DNA of 64,000 nucleotides from Chryseobacterium sp. Leaf201 (GTDB lineage Bacteria > Bacteroidota > Bacteroidia > Flavobacteriales > Weeksellaceae): the NCBI RefSeq assembly GCF_001421435.1, contig NZ_LMKA01000112.1, forward strand, positions 43,445-107,444, in the 5' to 3' direction. Positions 60,324 to 64,000 of the stretch are shown in pieces. Both the position numbers and the translations under genes were made by a program. The notes beneath the pieces were generated by a model. The model was not told the DNA's origin, ran no database searches, and saw nothing but the letters and a program-made list of their open reading frames with translations. Within the stretch, counting starts at the first letter, position 1. Every line of letters starts with the position of its first letter.

Positions 60324-62702
60324 ATGACCGATTTCTCCCAACAACATACGTCTGAAAAGCAAAAAACGGCGGAAACCGAAGCCCGTCTGAAAGCCTTGAT
60401 TGAAGCTACGTCCGAAGTAGTATACTCATTAAGTCCTGACTGGAAGGAGATGCATGAGCTTGACGGCCGGGGTTTTCTGAAAGATGCTGACGCGCCCACT
60501 ACAAACTGGAAGTCTGATAATATACATCCCGATGACCTGGATCTGGTAAATGACCGGATAGAAGAATGCATCCGTGAGAAGAAAATCTTCCATCTGGAGC
60601 ACCGGGTCCTGCAGGCTGACGGTACACCGGGCTGGACCTCTTCCAAAGCCATCCCTATCCTGGATGAAAAGGGCGATATTATTGAATGGTTTGGGAGTGC
60701 ACAGGATATTACCCAGCGTAAGGAAGCCGAAGAAGCTTTAATGAAAGCCGAAGCACAATCTGAACAGCAACGGAGGCTGTATGAGACCATTACATCATCA
60801 ACACCGGATTTACTGTATGTATTTGACCTCGACTACCGCTTTACCTACGCTAACCGGGCACTCCTGAACATGTGGGGCAGAACATGGGAAGATTCCATCG
60901 GAAAAGGCCTGCTTGAAATAGGCTACGAACCCTGGCATGCAGAAATGCACGAGAGGGAAATCGACCGGATTATAGAGACCAAACTTCCTATACGCGGAGA
61001 AGTGTCATTTCCCCATGCAACCCTGGGCAGCCGGGTTTACGATTATATTTTCACTCCGGTTTTCAATGAGCACGGTGAGGTTGAGGCCATAGCCGGTGCC
61101 ACGCGTGATGTAACGGAACGCAAGAAATGGGAAGAAAGCCTGGAAAGCAGCTCTAAAACCCTTCAGACCCTGAATGAAGAACTGGCAAATACCAACCGGG
61201 AGCTTGCGGCCACCCTTGAAGAAGTGGCTAAAGTGAATGATGAATTAATCAGGGCCCATGAGAAAATAGAGGAAGGCCAGATTGCTTTCCGCCTGGCGGT
61301 TAACGCAGCGAATTTCGGTACATGGTTTATGCATTCCATTACCCGGGAATTTATTACTGATGCCCGTTCAAAAGAACTTTTCGGCTTCTATGAAGATGAT
61401 CCGCTTTCGATTGAACAGGCACTGGCACAGATTACAGAAGAATACCGGCCGGCCGTTACAGCAAAACTTGAAAATGCCATTTACAACAACGGCGATTATG
61501 ATGTAACGTATCCGGTTATCGGATTCCATGATAAGCGTCTCCGCTGGCTGCGTGCGATTGGCAATCTTAAGGCAGATTCTTCAGGTACTTTTTCAGCTTT
61601 TACCGGCGTAGTAATGGATATTACCGATCAGTATCTGGCCAGCGAAGAGATCAGGCGTGCAGAGGAAAACCTAAGGATGGCAGTGGATGCAGCTGGTTTA
61701 GGTACCTTCCAGATCAGTGCGGGTGAACGGATTTTTACGGCTTCCGCAAAACTTAAAGAGTTCTTCGGTTTTTACCCGGACGAGGTGATGTCTTATGAGG
61801 CGGGTATCAGGCAGATCCATCCGGATTTCCGTAAATCAGTAATCACGAATGTTGAACGGGCATTTTCGGAGGGCGTGCGTTTTGACATGGAATACCAGAT
61901 CATCGGCTACCATGATGATAAGCTCCGCTGGATACGTGCAATAGGTGAAGTACAGCAAAAAAACGGGAAAAAATATTTTACCGGCGTTATCCACGAGATT
62001 ACCGAGAAAAAGCTGGACGAGATCCGCAAGAATGACTTTATCGGGATGGTAAGCCATGAACTGAAGACCCCGCTCACCTCAATAAAAGGGTATATCCAGC
62101 TCATGCAGCTTAAATTTGCAAAAACCCAGGATGAATCTTTTTCGAAAATATTGGAAAGAGCAGACCTGCAGATCAATAAGATGACTTCCATGATCAACGG
62201 CTTCCTTAATATCTCGAGGCTGGAATCCGGGAAGATCCATATCAACAGGCAGCTTTTTGACCTGGCCCTTTTAGTAAAGGAAGCTGAGGAAGAATCTACG
62301 ACTACGATCAACAGCCACACGCTCATTTTCGCTTCGGTAGAGTCCGTAAAGATCAGTGCAGACCGGGATAAAATCGGACAGGTCATCCATAATCTGATCA
62401 GCAATGCAGTTAAATACTCTCCTGCCGGCAGCACGATCCACGTAGCCTGCACTTTCGATCATGAGTTTGCCTATGTCAGCGTTAAAGACCAGGGCAACGG
62501 AATCAGACCGGAAGATGCCGCCCATATTTTCGACCGCTATTACCGGGTGGAAAGCGACGATATGCATTCGATTTCCGGTTTCGGGATAGGCCTGTATCTC
62601 TGTTCGGAAATCATCAGCCACCATAAGGGTACCATTTCGGTAACCAGTGAAATCGGCAAGGGTTCTGAATTTGTGTTTACACTGCCAATGAATGTGGAAT
62701 AA
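60324..62702 (+). CDS. Four-PAS sensor histidine kinase
   Basis: This 792-residue soluble kinase has PAS domains at about 20-135, 150-268, 320-435 and 450-562, a coiled coil at 270-320, HisKA with H578 in SHELKTP and HATPase_c to the end (GFGIGLYLCSE). The third and fourth PAS domains are a tandem duplication: both have R-AV-AA--GT, ELFGFY or EFFGFYP, and L-RW-RAIG at matching spacing. It has no receiver and no membrane segment. The gene is monocistronic. Signal unknown. Confidence 0.93.
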   Translation: MTDFSQQHTSEKQKTAETEARLKALIEATSEVVYSLSPDWKEMHELDGRGFLKDADAPTTNWKSDNIHPDDLDLVNDRIEECIREKKIFHLEHRVLQADGTPGWTSSKAIPILDEKGDIIEWFGSAQDITQRKEAEEALMKAEAQSEQQRRLYETITSSTPDLLYVFDLDYRFTYANRALLNMWGRTWEDSIGKGLLEIGYEPWHAEMHEREIDRIIETKLPIRGEVSFPHATLGSRVYDYIFTPVFNEHGEVEAIAGATRDVTERKKWEESLESSSKTLQTLNEELANTNRELAATLEEVAKVNDELIRAHEKIEEGQIAFRLAVNAANFGTWFMHSITREFITDARSKELFGFYEDDPLSIEQALAQITEEYRPAVTAKLENAIYNNGDYDVTYPVIGFHDKRLRWLRAIGNLKADSSGTFSAFTGVVMDITDQYLASEEIRRAEENLRMAVDAAGLGTFQISAGERIFTASAKLKEFFGFYPDEVMSYEAGIRQIHPDFRKSVITNVERAFSEGVRFDMEYQIIGYHDDKLRWIRAIGEVQQKNGKKYFTGVIHEITEKKLDEIRKNDFIGMVSHELKTPLTSIKGYIQLMQLKFAKTQDESFSKILERADLQINKMTSMINGFLNISRLESGKIHINRQLFDLALLVKEAEEESTTTINSHTLIFASVESVKISADRDKIGQVIHNLISNAVKYSPAGSTIHVACTFDHEFAYVSVKDQGNGIRPEDAAHIFDRYYRVESDDMHSISGFGIGLYLCSEIISHHKGTISVTSEIGKGSEFVFTLPMNVE

Positions 62703-63037
62703 ATGATGGGGTGTTTAAATATATTTTGTTTTATATTTTTATAATCATCTACTGTCAGGTAAATATTTTAAATTTATTTAATTCTCTGTAAATAACTACT
62801 TAATTCACTAAATTCGGAAAATTAGGTAATGATTACAGTAGGTTCCGGATAAAGCAAACAGCCATATATAAGAAAGAAGTTTTTCTACAGCAGGAAAAAG
62901 AATCCTAATTGAATCTATAATAGAATAACCCACAAATTAACTTTAAGCCTCAACAAAAAACACCCTTAACAACAATCTGTTAAGGGTAATTAGTTATCAA
63001 AAATTTGTCCTTACACGTTATCCGTTTTTAACAGTTC
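62703..63037. other. Intergenic region with a terminator
   Basis: These 335 bases between converging genes are AT-rich and carry no gene. The terminator at 62955-62987 is the only clear feature. Confidence 0.5.
62955..62987 (-). terminator. Terminator of the isochorismatase-family gene
   Basis: ACCCTTAACA-ACAATC-TGTTAAGGGT forms a perfect 10-bp stem with a 6-base loop. On the minus strand it is followed by GTTTTTTG, so it serves the leftward gene. Confidence 0.88.
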
Positions 63038-63568
63038 CTATGTGCTTGTAATGTTTCCGTAAGCGAAAGCCAAAGCAGCCAGGAAGGCGTGATGGACATC
63101 ATCGGCAGCCACCGTTTTGCCGTTAATTTCCAGGTCGCGGGTTGCGCAGGCATCTGATACCACAGTACAGGAATATCCGAAATCGAAGGCGGCTCTGGTG
63201 GTAGCGTCAATGCACATATGTGTCATCATCCCGACTATCACCAGTTCAGTAATTTCATGGGTCTTAAGATGCTCTGAAAGATCCGTTTCCCGAAAACTGT
63301 TGGGATAGTATTTCTGAATAACTTTCTCACCGTCAAGAGGCTGTACATTTTCATGGATCTGAACACCGAACGATCCTTCCGCAAAAACCGGACTGTCTTT
63401 TTCTGCTGCCAGATGCTGAACGTGAATTACCGGTAAGTGACGGGTCCTGAAATGTTCAAGTATTTTACCGGCATTCAGGCTTGCCTCTACCGGATTAACC
63501 AATTCCAGGCCTCCGTTTTCAAAATATTCATTTTGGATATCAACAATGATTAATGCTTTTTTGCTCAT
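63038..63568 (-). CDS. Isochorismatase-family cysteine hydrolase
   Basis: This 176-residue protein has the family triad D10 (IIVDIQNEYF), K86 (VIQKYYPNSF) and C119 (THMCID). Members include nicotinamidases, N-carbamoylsarcosine amidases and isochorismatases; the cis-peptide region around GMMTHMC is typical. The metal-binding motif of nicotinamidases (DxHxxxxxxH) is not evident, so it is not a clear PncA. It is monocistronic with a strong terminator. Substrate unknown. Confidence 0.9.
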   Translation of the reverse strand: MSKKALIIVDIQNEYFENGGLELVNPVEASLNAGKILEHFRTRHLPVIHVQHLAAEKDSPVFAEGSFGVQIHENVQPLDGEKVIQKYYPNSFRETDLSEHLKTHEITELVIVGMMTHMCIDATTRAAFDFGYSCTVVSDACATRDLEINGKTVAADDVHHAFLAALAFAYGNITST

Positions 63569-64000
63569 AATTTTATTTTATTATGTAAAATTAATGCAGT
63601 CCCTCAGGAATTTACCTATCAAAGAACATCTTAAAACTACCATTTTGATAATCAGGAAAAGTTCAGGATTTGAATTTTAAAGAAGTTTCTGAATGAGTTT
63701 TTCACCCATAAAATCGTATGCACTGAATGCAGAACCGGGACATATGATGAGATTTTCAAAATCCAGACAGGAATGACAATATTGGAGTATCCTGAAAGTT
63801 TAAAATGTATAAAGCATCTGAATTTCTGCATCTGTTTTTGCAGAATACAAATTATCGCACCGGCAAGCTGAATGTAGCATACTTAAATACGTTGTCTTTA
63901 TAATATTCTGAAACACCATCATTGTAAAAAATGGTACCACAAAATACTGAAAATCATCACATAAGATATAATTACTTGTAAAAAAATACGAAAATACAAA
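63569..64000. other. Intergenic region at the right edge
   Basis: These 432 bases are AT-rich and hold no gene I can support. A 32-codon frame from 63804 shows no family features. Confidence 0.4.

Noticed and set aside
63804..63902. A 32-codon frame near the right edge
   Set aside because: Too short and without features to support as a gene.

Overview
The window looks like chromosome from a member of Flavobacteriales (Bacteroidota), most like Chryseobacterium and relatives. The evidence is a SusC/SusD pair, a surface protein with a type IX secretion C-terminal domain, Bacteroidota-type -7 promoter elements (TAnnTTTG), weak Shine-Dalgarno signals, AT-rich intergenic DNA and many flavobacterial family members. 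I saw no rRNA, tRNA, CRISPR array, prophage or insertion sequence.

Region 1 (1-16.7 kb, all minus strand) is a polysaccharide utilisation locus that fits glucuronoxylan or aldouronic acid. In transcription order it holds a NUDIX-type regulator, xylulokinase, xylose isomerase, SusC, SusD, mannonate dehydratase, an SDR in the fructuronate reductase position, glucuronate isomerase, KDG kinase, KDPG aldolase, a hexuronate MFS transporter and a GH43 glycosidase that runs off the left edge. Xylose would enter the pentose phosphate pathway as xylulose 5-phosphate. Glucuronate would run through fructuronate, mannonate, KDG and KDPG to pyruvate and glyceraldehyde 3-phosphate. Nested inverted repeats upstream of the regulator are candidate operators, and hairpins sit at several gene junctions.

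Region 2 (17-24 kb) is a photobiology or flavin cluster: GTP cyclohydrolase II (with a C-terminal frameshift), divergent from TetR, UbiB/AarF-like kinase, DUF2256, DASH cryptochrome/photolyase, TIGR03643, SDR and MarR. Two mirror-image -7 elements lie in the ribA-tetR gap. Region 3 (24-31 kb) is mixed: ChaA-type antiporter, GT14-like transferase, a DEAD-box protein with only the first RecA domain, cold-shock protein, PAP2 phosphatase and an epimerase-DUF2867 protein.

Region 4 (31-46 kb) holds a GAF-PAS histidine kinase, a LOV histidine kinase with a single-domain response regulator, a sigma-region-2-only protein, the ergothioneine pair egtD-egtB, a Tat-signal SDR, a GH97 glycosidase, a lamin-tail T9SS cargo protein and a third PAS kinase. 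Region 5 (46-55 kb) has small envelope proteins, a frameshifted zinc-ribbon-like gene, two beta-propeller proteins, a DUF892 ferritin-like protein and a two-gene surface-protein operon behind a long, palindrome-bearing leader. Region 6 (55-64 kb) has two SDRs, an RsbQ-like hydrolase overlapping a PAS histidine kinase (my best candidate for a little-described signalling unit), an AraC regulator convergent and overlapping with it, a four-PAS kinase and an isochorismatase-family hydrolase. The window has five histidine kinases but only one receiver protein.
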